DNA of 64,000 bases from an uncultured Eubacteriales bacterium (GCA_905207235.1 CAJLKN010000007.1:33658-97657); one strand, 5' to 3'. Shown: positions 42,703-51,954, counted from the stretch's first letter. Translations and numbers: made by a program. The notes: generated from the sequence alone by a model not told the origin.

Positions 42703-44063
42703 TAGAATTACTCGAAAAACAGCGCGCATACTTCCGCACGGGAGCAACCCTCCCCGTCAAGGCGAGAATTGCCGCGCTCAAAAAATTAAAAGAAGTTATA
42801 ATTTCACGCACGGACAAAATTTCGTCTGCGCTCAAACTTGATTTAGGCAAGAGCGCGGCGGAAAGCTACATGAGCGAATTAGGCATGACGCTCTCCGAAA
42901 TCAACTATATGATAAACCGCACGCCCGACTTCGCGCGCGAAAAAGGCGTCGCCACGCCCATGTCCCAGTTCAAGGCAAAAAGCTACGTAAAAAAGAGCCC
43001 TTACGGCTGCGTACTCGTCATGAGCCCCTGGAATTATCCTTTCATGCTCTCGATGGATCCGCTTGTCGATGCAATCGCCGCGGGAAATACTGTAATTTTA
43101 AAACCTTCTGCATATTCCCCCGCAACGAGCGCGATAGTTGCCGAAATAGTTGCCGAGGCGTTCCGCCCCGAGCTTGCCACTACGGTATTGGGCGGCAGAG
43201 CGGAAAATTCGCAGCTACTCGATATGCCTTTCGATAAAATTTTCTTCACGGGCAGCGTGGCTGTCGGCAAGGAAGTAATGCGCCATGCATCCGAAAGGCT
43301 CATCCCCGTAACGCTTGAGCTCGGCGGCAAAAGCCCTTGCATAGTCGATAAAACCGCAAAAATAGATATCGCCGCAAGGCGCATAGTTTTCGGCAAGTTT
43401 TTAAATTGCGGTCAGACGTGCGTCGCGCCCGACTATATTGTAGCTCACGAGAGCATAAAAGATAAACTGCTCGAAGCGATAAAGAGCGAAATCGTGAAGC
43501 AGTTCGGCGAATACCCGCTTGAAAATGCAGACTACGGCAAGATAATAACCAAAAAGCATTTCGACAGAATATGTTCGCTCATCGACGAAAAGAAAGTGTG
43601 CTTCGGCGGCGAGACGGACGAGAAGGCTTTAAGAATTTCCCCCACAGTGATGGACGGAGTAACGCGCAGCGATGCTGTCATGGGCGAAGAGATATTCGGA
43701 CCGATACTTCCCGTTATGACTTTCTCGAACATCGATGACCTTATTAGCGACATAAATTCTCATCCCCATCCGCTCGCGCTCTATCTGTTCTCGGAAGACA
43801 AGCCTACAATCGAAAAGGTTACTTCAATGTGCGATTTCGGCGGCGGTTGCATAAACGATACCATAATTCATCTCGCCACAACCGAAATGGGCTTCGGCGG
43901 AGTGGGAGAGAGCGGCATGGGCTCATACCACGGCGAGGAAGGCTTCTATTGCTTCACACATAAAAAGTCAATAGTGGACAAATCAACCTCGTTCGATATG
44001 CCCGTGCGCTACCAGCCGTACACCGAACGCAAGTTCAAATTCATCAAACGCTTTATGCGCTGA
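42699..44063 (+). CDS. ALDH3-type (fatty) aldehyde dehydrogenase
   Basis: 454 residues, the short class 3 form. PWNYPFML near residue 110, the general base Glu207 in LELGGKSP and the nucleophile Cys241 in NCGQTCVAPDY are intact; FGPILPVMTF follows. The C-terminus (PVRYQPYTERKFKFIKRFMR) is the ALDH3 ending; in ALDH3A2 and its relatives the enzyme oxidises long-chain aldehydes to acids with NAD(P). The basic tail could hold it at the membrane. It starts in the ATGA overlap with the YhhN-ADH fusion, so both are made together; the shared substrate is probably the aldehyde released there. A terminator follows at 66 nt. Confidence 0.88.
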   Translation: MIELLEKQRAYFRTGATLPVKARIAALKKLKEVIISRTDKISSALKLDLGKSAAESYMSELGMTLSEINYMINRTPDFAREKGVATPMSQFKAKSYVKKSPYGCVLVMSPWNYPFMLSMDPLVDAIAAGNTVILKPSAYSPATSAIVAEIVAEAFRPELATTVLGGRAENSQLLDMPFDKIFFTGSVAVGKEVMRHASERLIPVTLELGGKSPCIVDKTAKIDIAARRIVFGKFLNCGQTCVAPDYIVAHESIKDKLLEAIKSEIVKQFGEYPLENADYGKIITKKHFDRICSLIDEKKVCFGGETDEKALRISPTVMDGVTRSDAVMGEEIFGPILPVMTFSNIDDLISDINSHPHPLALYLFSEDKPTIEKVTSMCDFGGGCINDTIIHLATTEMGFGGVGESGMGSYHGEEGFYCFTHKKSIVDKSTSFDMPVRYQPYTERKFKFIKRFMR

Positions 44064-44128
44064 AAATAAATAATTTAAATTTTCATATTTATATTTATTT
44101 CATAAGTAAACTTTGAAATATCTCAAAG

Positions 44129-44171
44129 GCCCTCACGCGTGGCAATTCCGCGCGTGAGGGGCTTTTGTTTT
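44129..44171 (+). terminator. Terminator of the YhhN-ADH/ALDH operon
   Basis: Stem GCCCTCACGCG with CGCGTGAGGG, then a T-rich tract. Confidence 0.85.
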
Positions 44172-44958
44172 ATTGCGGGCATTTTGCAACAAAATTAAAC
44201 TTATTATATGATTAATTTCTTTCAGTCCCAAAAAGCGTTATCAAAACGTTTTAAAATCTTACATTCCTTACAAATTGTTGTTTGGTTGCTACAACTCAAA
44301 AATTTCATTGTATTATCTGTAATATTTGTATTAACTGAATTATTATAAATTTAAAATAATAAACATTTTTACTGATTTTGTAGTTTAAATACGGTAATAA
44401 TTTCAACTTTTTATAATCAGCGTGTTTTATTAAGAGGCGAGTACTGTACAATGAAAATACGCATTGATTTGCTTTACATGCTTTTGTGTGCAGATGATTG
44501 CTTGCGCAACTGATTACATATTTATTTTTATTTGGCTTTTATTTATTTTTATTTGGCTTTTAATATCTTCCAGCTAATCAGTCTTATAAAAACTTATGAA
44601 AAGCGAGAGTGTAAGCGGCGCCTGGCGGACGGGGAAGAATACAGACCGGTTTGCGCTTCATATTCATTATAAAATATATATAGTTAAGTTTCCTCATTAT
44701 AAATCAGAATAATGAGGGTGAGCATTTTGTGTGCAATTACGGTTGTCGAACGCGGTTTTAAGTAAATACCTAATTTAGATGCGGCAGATAAATGTGCCTG
44801 TCGACTGTTTTAATTTTTTAATTAAAGACTAAAATTTTAGTTTTTTTGTCGCTTCGGGAATATATTTATTTTTTCTTTTGTACATTATTTCAACGGATGT
44901 TTAAAAGAACAAGCAACAAACTTTTTTGTAGTTTTTTGTTAATTAATTTAAAATTTTG
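44172..44958. other. AT-rich intergenic region without a recognised gene
   Basis: Nearly 800 nt with no credible ORF on either strand. It holds a 21-nt tandem repeat (44521-44562), a GC-rich island at about 44600-44660, and a CCTCATTAT/ATAATGAGG hairpin near 44690-44716. The composition differs sharply from the coding parts of the window. Confidence 0.55.
44521..44562. repeat. Two perfect tandem copies of a 21-nt AT-rich unit
   Basis: 44521-44541 and 44542-44562 are identical (each contains TTTATTTTTATTTGGC). Confidence 0.9.
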
Positions 44959-44987
44959 TTGATTTTTTAAATTCTGTGTGGTATAGT
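44959..44987 (+). promoter_or_regulatory. Promoter of the pectate-lyase lipoprotein gene
   Basis: TTGATT (44959-44964), 17 bp, TATAGT (44982-44987) with a TGG extended -10. The leader is about 185 nt and AT-rich. Confidence 0.7.
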
Positions 44988-45177
44988 ACTTGTAATAATG
45001 GTGCAGAATTTGTTAATTATTTGCTAAATCAAAATTTTTTCAAAAAATTGACTATTTTTGTTTAAATTACCGTTTGTTTTTGTCAGATGTTTAATGCGGC
45101 AATGCAGATAAGCCAGATTGTCAAGTCATGAAAGCAAAATTTTTTGCCGCGTTGTAATAAAACTGTTGGAGGAAGAT

Positions 45178-48100
45178 ATGAAAAAGACCTTTATTGCGTT
45201 TTTAGCAGCGATAATGGCGGTCATGATTGTTTTCACTGCTTCTTGCGCGTCATCGTGCAACGAAGAGCAGCATACTCACAATCTGACGCATGTTGCCGCT
45301 GTTAGCGCAACCTGTACTGAAGCAGGCAATACGGAATACTGGTATTGCGATGATTGCGATAAGTATTTCTCCGATGCCGAAGCAGATGTTGAAATATCTG
45401 TTCACGACACCGAAATTGCCGCACTCGGACATGACTGGGCAACAACCTGGTCTATGGACGCAGACGGACATTGGCACGCTTGCACGCGCTGTGGCGCCAA
45501 GGCAGACGAAGCTAATCATACGCTCGTTGACGGCGTATGCTCCGTATGCGGATATGGTCAGGCAACGCATACCCACAATCTAGTAGCTACCGATGCACAG
45601 GAAGCAACCTGCACCGAACCCGGTAATATAGCTTACTGGTATTGCGCAGATTGCGATAAATATTTCTCCGATGCCGAAGGCACCGTTGAAATTACTCTTG
45701 CGGATACGGTAATCGCCGCACTCAACCACGTTGAAACGACTGAATGGGAGCATGACGATACATATCATTGGCAGATTTGCTCGCGTTGCCAGCAAATAAT
45801 AAATAAAGCAGTTCACGACAGCGACGGCGAAAACGGTGCTTGCTCGACTTGCGGTTATGTTTCCGAAACGCCTCACGTTCATTCGGGCACGCTCGTTGAA
45901 GCAGTTCCCGCAACCTGCACAACGGCAGGCAACAGCGCATATTACACCTGCGATTGCGGAAAACTGTTCTCTGACGAGGCTTGCACAAATCAGATAACGC
46001 TTGCCGACACGGTAATCGATGCTCTCGGACACGTCGAAACGACTGAATGGAATCACGACAGCGTATATCACTGGCAGGTATGTTCGCGTTGCCAGCAAAT
46101 AATAAACAAGGCTGAACATGATACAAACGGCACAGACGGAGCTTGCTCTGTATGCGGCTACAAAGTTGACGCATCCCACGTTCATTCGGCAACGGCAGTG
46201 CCTGCAAAGGAAGCAACCTGCACGACGCCAGGCAACACAGCATATTGGTATTGCGAAGGCTGCGAAACTTATTTCTCCGATGCTGCATGCACGCAGGAAA
46301 TAATGCTTGAAGATACTGTAATACCTGCCCTCAACCACGCAGCGGCAGTTGCAGTTCCCGCAAAGGAAGCAACCTGCACGACGCCGGGCAACATAGCATA
46401 CTGGTATTGCTCCGATTGCGATAAGTATTTCTCCGATGCAGACTGCACCACTGAAATCGCTCAGGCAGATACGGTTATAGCCGTAAATCCTGCAAATCAC
46501 AAATGGGATACCGCATGGTCCATGGATGAAACCAACCATTGGCACGCATGCCTCAACAGCGGTTGCGGTGAAACCTCAGACCTTGCATCTCATACGTTGG
46601 TTAACGGCATCTGCTCGGTATGCGGCTTTGACGCAAACGGCGATATTGAATATATTGAGACAAAATATGCCTTTGATTATGACGCATTCATAGCAAATTG
46701 CGGCTCGACAGAAAAGGTAAAAACCACTATTCCTGTAACAGTCGGCAAATATACCGTAAATGCAGGCGTATATTATGAAAATTCCAGCTCTGGACTTACC
46801 GGTAAGGTAATCAATACTCAGGGTGCGGCAAATGCATTCACTATTGAGCTTAACGGTGTCAAGAACAGTATAACAGGTACAATCAGGGGTGCAAGCAGCA
46901 CTTCGCCTAACGCAGTAACGGTATCGAGAATTGATGAGAACGGCACAATTCTTTCTACTATAACCGTCAGCGCCGACCTTACAAATAGTGCTACAATGGC
47001 TCTCAACGTAACAGACCTCCCCGCAGGTACTTACGTATTTACGGCTGCCAAGTCTATCCGTGTAGCTCAGCTGAGCGTAACCGAATACACGCTTCCTCAC
47101 ATCTGTGTGGGCGTACTCGTCGAAGAGGCAACGCCTGCAACCTGCACCGAAGCGGGCAACATAGCTTACTGGCAGTGCGAAGGCTGCGGCAAATATTATT
47201 CGGACGCAGCATGCGAGAATGAGATAACCCTCGAACAAACCGTTATCCCTGCAACCGGACACGAAGCAAGCACGGCTTGGTCCTATGACGAAACAGGACA
47301 CTGGCACGTATGCCTCAATAACTGCGGCGAAAAACTTGAATTTGCTGCACACGATACAAACGGCGCGGGCGGCGCATGCTCTGTCTGCGGATATATTGAA
47401 GGTCATACCCATACCGCACAGAAAGTAGTCATCGATGGCGCATGCTCTGCGGCGCTTACCGAATACTATCAGTGCAGCGGTTGCGGAACTATGTTCAAAG
47501 ACGAAGCCTGCACGCAGGTTCTTACCGCAGCCGATATTGAAGCACTCAGCGCGCATACGCTTGAACATCACGCAGCAGTAGAGGCAACCTGTACAGAAGC
47601 AGGTTCAGTAGAATACTGGTACTGCACGGCTTGCGACAAGTACTATCTTGACGCAGAAGCAACAAATGAAACCGACATGTATTCTCTTGAAATCGAAGCG
47701 CTCGGACATGTGCTCGGCAACTGGGAATATGACAGCCTCACTCACTATAAGTCCTGCACAAGATGCGGCGAAGTAGATGAGACGACGAGAGGCGAACACA
47801 GCTTCGATGCAAACGATGACTGTACGGTTTGCGGATATCACGTTGATACGTCCGTCCTCGAAAATATCGATACATACGGCGCTTACAACGAAAGCATGTA
47901 TGCAGTACTTAAGTCAACCAGCGCAGACGGCATTACTGCACAGTACAGCGTCGCTAATGCAAATGACTGGGTAGATGTTGACAGCCAGCTTATAAGAGTT
48001 GTTGACGGACAGACAAGAGTTGACGTGGTAGGCGTTACAGAAGGCAAATACGATCTCAAGATTGTTATTGCAAGCAAGGATGTAGTTCTTGAAGATATCG

Positions 48101-50895
48101 CTGTCGAAGCATATGACCGCGCAGGCTATGCATTCTTTAATTACGACAAGGGTATAGGCGCATACGACCTTGACGGTACGCTCAAGGACGGCGCACTCGT
48201 TATATACGTAACCGACGAAAACAAGAACGACATTTCCAACGATGCTTATGTTTACAGCGAAGCAACCAAGTCTGTTGCGCCTGTAAGTATCGACAAATAT
48301 TTCCAGAGCGGAACAGACAAGAGCATAGGTTACTTCCTCAACAACAGGCAGTATTCCGATAAAGATACCTATGGTATTAAGGCAGCGTGCGACGATTTCG
48401 GCGCAGTCGATATAAGAATAATAGGTAAAGTAAATGCCGAAGTTTCAGGAGATGCCGCATCAAGCGCAATTTCCGGACTGACCGTATATGACTCAACAGA
48501 AAACGGCGGTTCTGTCGGCGATAACGGCAGAATGGCTCGTATGACTGACGTTTATAACCTTACGATTGAAGGTATAGGCGAAGATGCGCAGGTATTCGGT
48601 TGGGGCTTCCATGTAGTTGCCGCAACAGGCGATATGACCCAATACGGCGTACACGAAGGCGAAAGCTTTGAAGCCCGCAATATAACCTTTGCTAACTATC
48701 CCGAAGACGCAATCGGTATGGAAGGCATTCAGGAGGGAAGCGTAATAACTGTTCCCGTACAGCGTTGCTGGGTACATAACAACACGTTCATGCCCGGTTA
48801 CTGTGCTTCTCCTGCCGAAAGCGATAAGGCAGAAGGCGACGGCTCCTGCGACTTCAAGCGCGGTTACTATTATACATTTGCATACAACTATCTCGAAGGA
48901 TGCCACAAGACAAACCTCATTGGTTCCTCCGACTCGTCGTTGCAGTATAACATAACCATGCATCACAACATGTGGAAGAACTGCGGCTCGCGTATTCCTC
49001 TCGCTAGACAGGCAAATATCCACTTCTATAACAACTATATCTACGGCGAACCCGGCGCTACGCTTTCGTACGTAATGTCGCCCAGAGCTAACAGCTATCT
49101 GTTCGTTGAAGCAAACTACTTCGATGGATGCAAGAATATTGTTGATGGTAGCGGCGGCGCAACCAAGTTCTATAAAAACACATTCTATGCATGCTACGAC
49201 GATATACCCGCTCAGGTAACCGATCGCAATGCTACAGTTTCCAACAACTGCGCTTATAACGGCACCGATTACAGCAAGTTCGATACCGATGCTGAATTGT
49301 TCTATCTCGATAATTACTATGTAACCGATTCCGTAACTGCGCGTAAGGAAGTTCTCGAAAACGCAGGCTCTAACGGACATTACAACGGCGCGATCGATAT
49401 GAACGAAGTCAATCCTACACAGACTGTATCTGTCGGTTCCGAAGGACTTACGATAGATCTTTCGCAGGTTCAGAAGGGCTCCGTATCGTATGTAAGCGGC
49501 GTAGCATTCAATAACATTTCCGGCATGTCTTCCGGCACTGTAAAGGGTAAAGGACAGATTGCAACCTTCACTCTTACTAGCGAAGCACAGTTGACGCTTT
49601 CAGGTTCCGGCAGCGGCGCTGCAGCAGGCGAACTTGTATGCGGCGACGGTACAGTCTATGCAAGCAAGATCAACGGTACCGTAACGGTTGTACTTCCTGC
49701 AGGCACTTACTTCATAGCTTCTGGTATAAAGGATAAGGAATTCACCATTTCAGGCATTTCGTTTGCTGATACCTCGGCATCCTCCGCGGCTCGCGTAGAG
49801 GCGGCTACAAATGCAATCAATGCAATTCCTTCAACTGTAACTATAAGCGACGAAGCAACTGTAGTTGCTGCAAGACAGGCATACGACGCACTCACTTCTT
49901 CCGAGAAAGCTGAATTCAGCTCTGCACTCGTAACTAAACTTGAAAATGCTGAAAAAACTTTAGGCAACATCAAAGTTGATAACGTTATTGACCTTATAGA
50001 CAACATCGGTCAGGTAACTGCAGACAGCTACAATGCAATCAATGCGGCGCGCACTGCATATAATGCGTTGACGACAGAACAGAAAGACCAGGTAACCAAC
50101 TACAATGTTCTTACTGCTGCAGAGGCAGCATTCGAAGGCTTCGAAGTTACCAATGTCAATAATATGATTGATGCTCTCGCTGCTACAACTTCTGTATCCG
50201 TCGGCGATAAGACGGCTGTACAGCAGTCATACGATGCATATAAGGCGGCATACGACGCATACATGTTGCTTGACGACGCTCAGCTTAATCAGGTTGGCAG
50301 TGCACGCTATGACAAGGTAACCGCTGGTATGGCATACCTTGAAAGCATAATTGCAGTTTACGACTTCCAGGAAGTTCTTGCAGGCGTAACTGATCCTGCA
50401 ACTGCAAGCATGGCAGAACTCGGCGCAGTTGTTACTGCTTACAACAAGCTCGTTGCTTCTGTTGCAAGCCAGGTACTTACATCTGAAGAGCAGACCAAGT
50501 ATGAAGCAGTGGTTGCTGCATACGAAGTATTTGCTACGCAGACGACAGTAATTACTTTCGTTGAAGGAGATGAAAATTTCTATACCAACCATTCATCAAT
50601 GGTAACTGTCAGCGGTAATCTGAGCACAAGCAAGGGTTCAGTTGTCTATAACGGAGTAACTTATGATGGATGTCTTAAGATAGAATCTTCTACCAATATC
50701 ACGCTTAATCTTTCAGGCAAGCAGACTATAACAATGTATTTTGGTGAAGCTGGTAAGAAGATTAAGATTGACGGAACAGCTTATACTGCTCAGTCGGATG
50801 CAACTGTATCTACTACGCTTGAAGCAGGTACACATACAATTACAAAGGGCGATACAATGAACCTGTTTGTAATCGTGCTCGGACCTGCGGCATAA
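45178..50895 (+). CDS. Multidomain lipoprotein with zinc-ribbon-like repeats and pectate-lyase (PL1) domain
   Basis: 1905 residues. The signal peptide ends at a lipobox (FTASC, Cys23). Residues about 30-490 and 640-890 contain 14 repeats of two alternating kinds: about eight of the form ATCTxxGNxxYWYCxxCDKYFSD and six of the form HWxxCxxCG...CSVCGY, both CxxC-based. Residues about 490-640 are a beta domain. Residues about 1000-1355 are a right-handed beta-helix with pectate-lyase 1 signatures: WVHNNTF, DGSCDFKRG, HKTNLIGSSDSS, a HHNMW strand and SRIPLARQ, which bears the catalytic Arg. A beta domain (about 1408-1537), three helical FIVAR-like repeats (about 1538-1797) and a carbohydrate-binding-like domain (about 1795-1905) follow. 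It is likely a cell-surface pectin-degrading enzyme. GGAGGA sets the ATG; the 20 codons before it are untranslated. Ala codons are largely GCA, unlike neighbouring genes, which could reflect transfer or expression level. Confidence 0.85.
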   Translation: MKKTFIAFLAAIMAVMIVFTASCASSCNEEQHTHNLTHVAAVSATCTEAGNTEYWYCDDCDKYFSDAEADVEISVHDTEIAALGHDWATTWSMDADGHWHACTRCGAKADEANHTLVDGVCSVCGYGQATHTHNLVATDAQEATCTEPGNIAYWYCADCDKYFSDAEGTVEITLADTVIAALNHVETTEWEHDDTYHWQICSRCQQIINKAVHDSDGENGACSTCGYVSETPHVHSGTLVEAVPATCTTAGNSAYYTCDCGKLFSDEACTNQITLADTVIDALGHVETTEWNHDSVYHWQVCSRCQQIINKAEHDTNGTDGACSVCGYKVDASHVHSATAVPAKEATCTTPGNTAYWYCEGCETYFSDAACTQEIMLEDTVIPALNHAAAVAVPAKEATCTTPGNIAYWYCSDCDKYFSDADCTTEIAQADTVIAVNPANHKWDTAWSMDETNHWHACLNSGCGETSDLASHTLVNGICSVCGFDANGDIEYIETKYAFDYDAFIANCGSTEKVKTTIPVTVGKYTVNAGVYYENSSSGLTGKVINTQGAANAFTIELNGVKNSITGTIRGASSTSPNAVTVSRIDENGTILSTITVSADLTNSATMALNVTDLPAGTYVFTAAKSIRVAQLSVTEYTLPHICVGVLVEEATPATCTEAGNIAYWQCEGCGKYYSDAACENEITLEQTVIPATGHEASTAWSYDETGHWHVCLNNCGEKLEFAAHDTNGAGGACSVCGYIEGHTHTAQKVVIDGACSAALTEYYQCSGCGTMFKDEACTQVLTAADIEALSAHTLEHHAAVEATCTEAGSVEYWYCTACDKYYLDAEATNETDMYSLEIEALGHVLGNWEYDSLTHYKSCTRCGEVDETTRGEHSFDANDDCTVCGYHVDTSVLENIDTYGAYNESMYAVLKSTSADGITAQYSVANANDWVDVDSQLIRVVDGQTRVDVVGVTEGKYDLKIVIASKDVVLEDIAVEAYDRAGYAFFNYDKGIGAYDLDGTLKDGALVIYVTDENKNDISNDAYVYSEATKSVAPVSIDKYFQSGTDKSIGYFLNNRQYSDKDTYGIKAACDDFGAVDIRIIGKVNAEVSGDAASSAISGLTVYDSTENGGSVGDNGRMARMTDVYNLTIEGIGEDAQVFGWGFHVVAATGDMTQYGVHEGESFEARNITFANYPEDAIGMEGIQEGSVITVPVQRCWVHNNTFMPGYCASPAESDKAEGDGSCDFKRGYYYTFAYNYLEGCHKTNLIGSSDSSLQYNITMHHNMWKNCGSRIPLARQANIHFYNNYIYGEPGATLSYVMSPRANSYLFVEANYFDGCKNIVDGSGGATKFYKNTFYACYDDIPAQVTDRNATVSNNCAYNGTDYSKFDTDAELFYLDNYYVTDSVTARKEVLENAGSNGHYNGAIDMNEVNPTQTVSVGSEGLTIDLSQVQKGSVSYVSGVAFNNISGMSSGTVKGKGQIATFTLTSEAQLTLSGSGSGAAAGELVCGDGTVYASKINGTVTVVLPAGTYFIASGIKDKEFTISGISFADTSASSAARVEAATNAINAIPSTVTISDEATVVAARQAYDALTSSEKAEFSSALVTKLENAEKTLGNIKVDNVIDLIDNIGQVTADSYNAINAARTAYNALTTEQKDQVTNYNVLTAAEAAFEGFEVTNVNNMIDALAATTSVSVGDKTAVQQSYDAYKAAYDAYMLLDDAQLNQVGSARYDKVTAGMAYLESIIAVYDFQEVLAGVTDPATASMAELGAVVTAYNKLVASVASQVLTSEEQTKYEAVVAAYEVFATQTTVITFVEGDENFYTNHSSMVTVSGNLSTSKGSVVYNGVTYDGCLKIESSTNITLNLSGKQTITMYFGEAGKKIKIDGTAYTAQSDATVSTTLEAGTHTITKGDTMNLFVIVLGPAA
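45265..47850 (+). repeat. In-frame CxxC repeat array within the lipoprotein gene
   Basis: Repeats of about 40-52 codons alternate between two types and are interrupted by one beta domain at about 46640-47095. DNA-level identity is local; for example CGTTGCCAGCAAATAATAAA occurs near 45784 and again near 46085. Confidence 0.85.
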
Positions 50896-50994
50896 CAAAT
50901 CAACAACATATAGAGCGGTAAAACTTTATATAAAATAAGTGAAAATGCGGCGGAGGGTCCTTCCGGACCCGCCCCGCAAACAAAAACTTATAAA

Positions 50995-51032
50995 AACAGT
51001 CCCCACCGAATAGCGGCGGGGACTGTTTATTT
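50995..51032 (+). terminator. Terminator of the pectate-lyase lipoprotein gene
   Basis: AACAGTCCCC (50995-51004) pairs with GGGGACTGTT (51018-51027), then T-rich. Confidence 0.88.
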
Positions 51033-51117
51033 TTATGCTATTCAAACTTTTGAAGTCAGGCTATTTAAATAATTCTCAGTATTAAAATTTTACGGATTTA
51101 AAGAACAGTATAATCTT

Positions 51118-51154
51118 ATAAAAAATATTTCAGGCTGCTTAAAGCAGCCTGAAA
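51118..51154 (-). terminator. Terminator of the Cys-rich protein gene
   Basis: Minus strand: TTTCAGGCTGCTT stem, then a U-rich tract. Confidence 0.75.
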
Positions 51155-51252
51155 GTTATATAATGCAGTTTAAATTCCTGCTATGCAATCGGGATTATCT
51201 TAAAAATTAATCATAATTCATTGCAGCAGATTTAAGACATGCATATTAGCAT

Positions 51253-51642
51253 TTATAGATTTACGCCTGTGTCGGGTAATTCTTTATCTGTATTTACCAC
51301 GGGTGCGCTTTCAGTGCCGGTTGCGTCAGTCATGGCGCAATCGGGACAAATTTCGTCTGCGCTAGCGCCGTTGCAAGCAACATAAGTGTCGCCGACAGCC
51401 GCAACCGCGCCGAATTCTACGGGAACTTCAACGCAGATGTCCTGGCTTATCGTAAATACGCACTGACCGTTTTTAATGCCGTCGCAGGTATATCTGCCCG
51501 CAGTTACTGTGGGCTTTGTGCAGCATTTGGTAACAGTTGCGCCCGCTTTTGCAAAGGGAGTTACCGTAACGGGAACGCAAACTGAGGACAGCTGATATGC
51601 CACAGTGGGGCAGGTCTGGTTTTCATCTATAAAATCTGACAT
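51253..51642 (-). CDS. Cys-rich small protein ending in LPDTG
   Basis: 129 residues from ATG 51642 (AAGGAGA upstream; an upstream in-frame extension lacks an SD). Ten Cys are spread along a beta-rich chain: VCVPVTVTPFAKAGATVTKCC, GRYTCDGIKNGQCVFTISQDICVEVPVEFGAVA and ICPDCAMT. This resembles small Cys-containing, coat- or appendage-like proteins of Clostridia that I cannot name firmly. The C-terminus is KELPDTGVNL: a sortase-like LPxTG motif, but without the membrane helix and basic tail sortase substrates need. There is no signal peptide. A spore-surface or intracellular self-assembling role is speculation. Confidence 0.55.
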   Translation of the reverse strand: MSDFIDENQTCPTVAYQLSSVCVPVTVTPFAKAGATVTKCCTKPTVTAGRYTCDGIKNGQCVFTISQDICVEVPVEFGAVAAVGDTYVACNGASADEICPDCAMTDATGTESAPVVNTDKELPDTGVNL

Positions 51643-51743
51643 AAATGTCTCCTTGAAATCATAATTGAGATTGCTCTCTATGCAGTATATGTTTGCGTAA
51701 CTCATTTTGTCCATAGCACATAGACTGTTATCGGGGTGTAAAA

Positions 51744-51953
51744 TTGAATAAGGCTAAATTTTTTAAATGGCTCAAAAGCGCAATAATAAAAGCCGTAAAA
51801 TCTATGGCTCAGACAGCCATTGCGAGCATAGGCACAACATCGGTAGTTTTGTCAACTTTTAATTGGCAATTCGTGCTGAGCACTGCGGGCATGGCGGGAA
51901 TAATTTCCCTGCTTATGTCGCTGGAAGCTCTGCCCGAAGATGAAAATAAATAA
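51744..51953 (+). CDS. Small holin-like protein (r1t-type)
   Basis: 69 residues from TTG 51744 with GGGGTG 5 nt upstream. An amphipathic basic N-terminus (FFKWLKSAIIKAVKSMAQTA) is followed by two hydrophobic segments (about 24-36 and 43-60) and an acidic end (LPEDENK). The AVKSMAQTAIASIG and LSTAGMAGIISLLMSL pattern matches the phage r1t holin family. Holins form membrane pores that release endolysins, but no endolysin or other phage gene is near. It could be a domesticated holin used in protein release, or a toxin-like membrane peptide. It is divergent from the Cys-rich gene and ends at a bidirectional terminator. Confidence 0.65.
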   Translation: MNKAKFFKWLKSAIIKAVKSMAQTAIASIGTTSVVLSTFNWQFVLSTAGMAGIISLLMSLEALPEDENK

Positions 51954-51954
51954 A

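Larger units (their letters stand above)
50896..51252. other. Intergenic region with convergent terminators
   Basis: It holds a GGGTCC/GGACCC hairpin near 50955, a plus-strand terminator (AACAGTCCCC stem, 50995-51032) for the lipoprotein gene, and a minus-strand terminator (51118-51154) with a 12-bp stem and a U-rich tail for the Cys-rich gene. No ORF is seen. Confidence 0.75.

Noticed and set aside
45580..47571. Minus-strand frames rich in Cys and Tyr opposite the repeat array
   Set aside because: They mirror the in-frame CxxC repeats of the lipoprotein gene on the other strand and lack SD sequences.
45265..47850. Regular repeats considered as a CRISPR-like array
   Set aside because: The repeats are in-frame protein repeats of 40-52 codons with graded divergence, not short identical repeats with unique spacers; no cas genes are present.
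51744..51953. Prophage inferred from the holin-like gene
   Set aside because: No other phage gene, integrase or att-like repeat lies in the flanking sequence.
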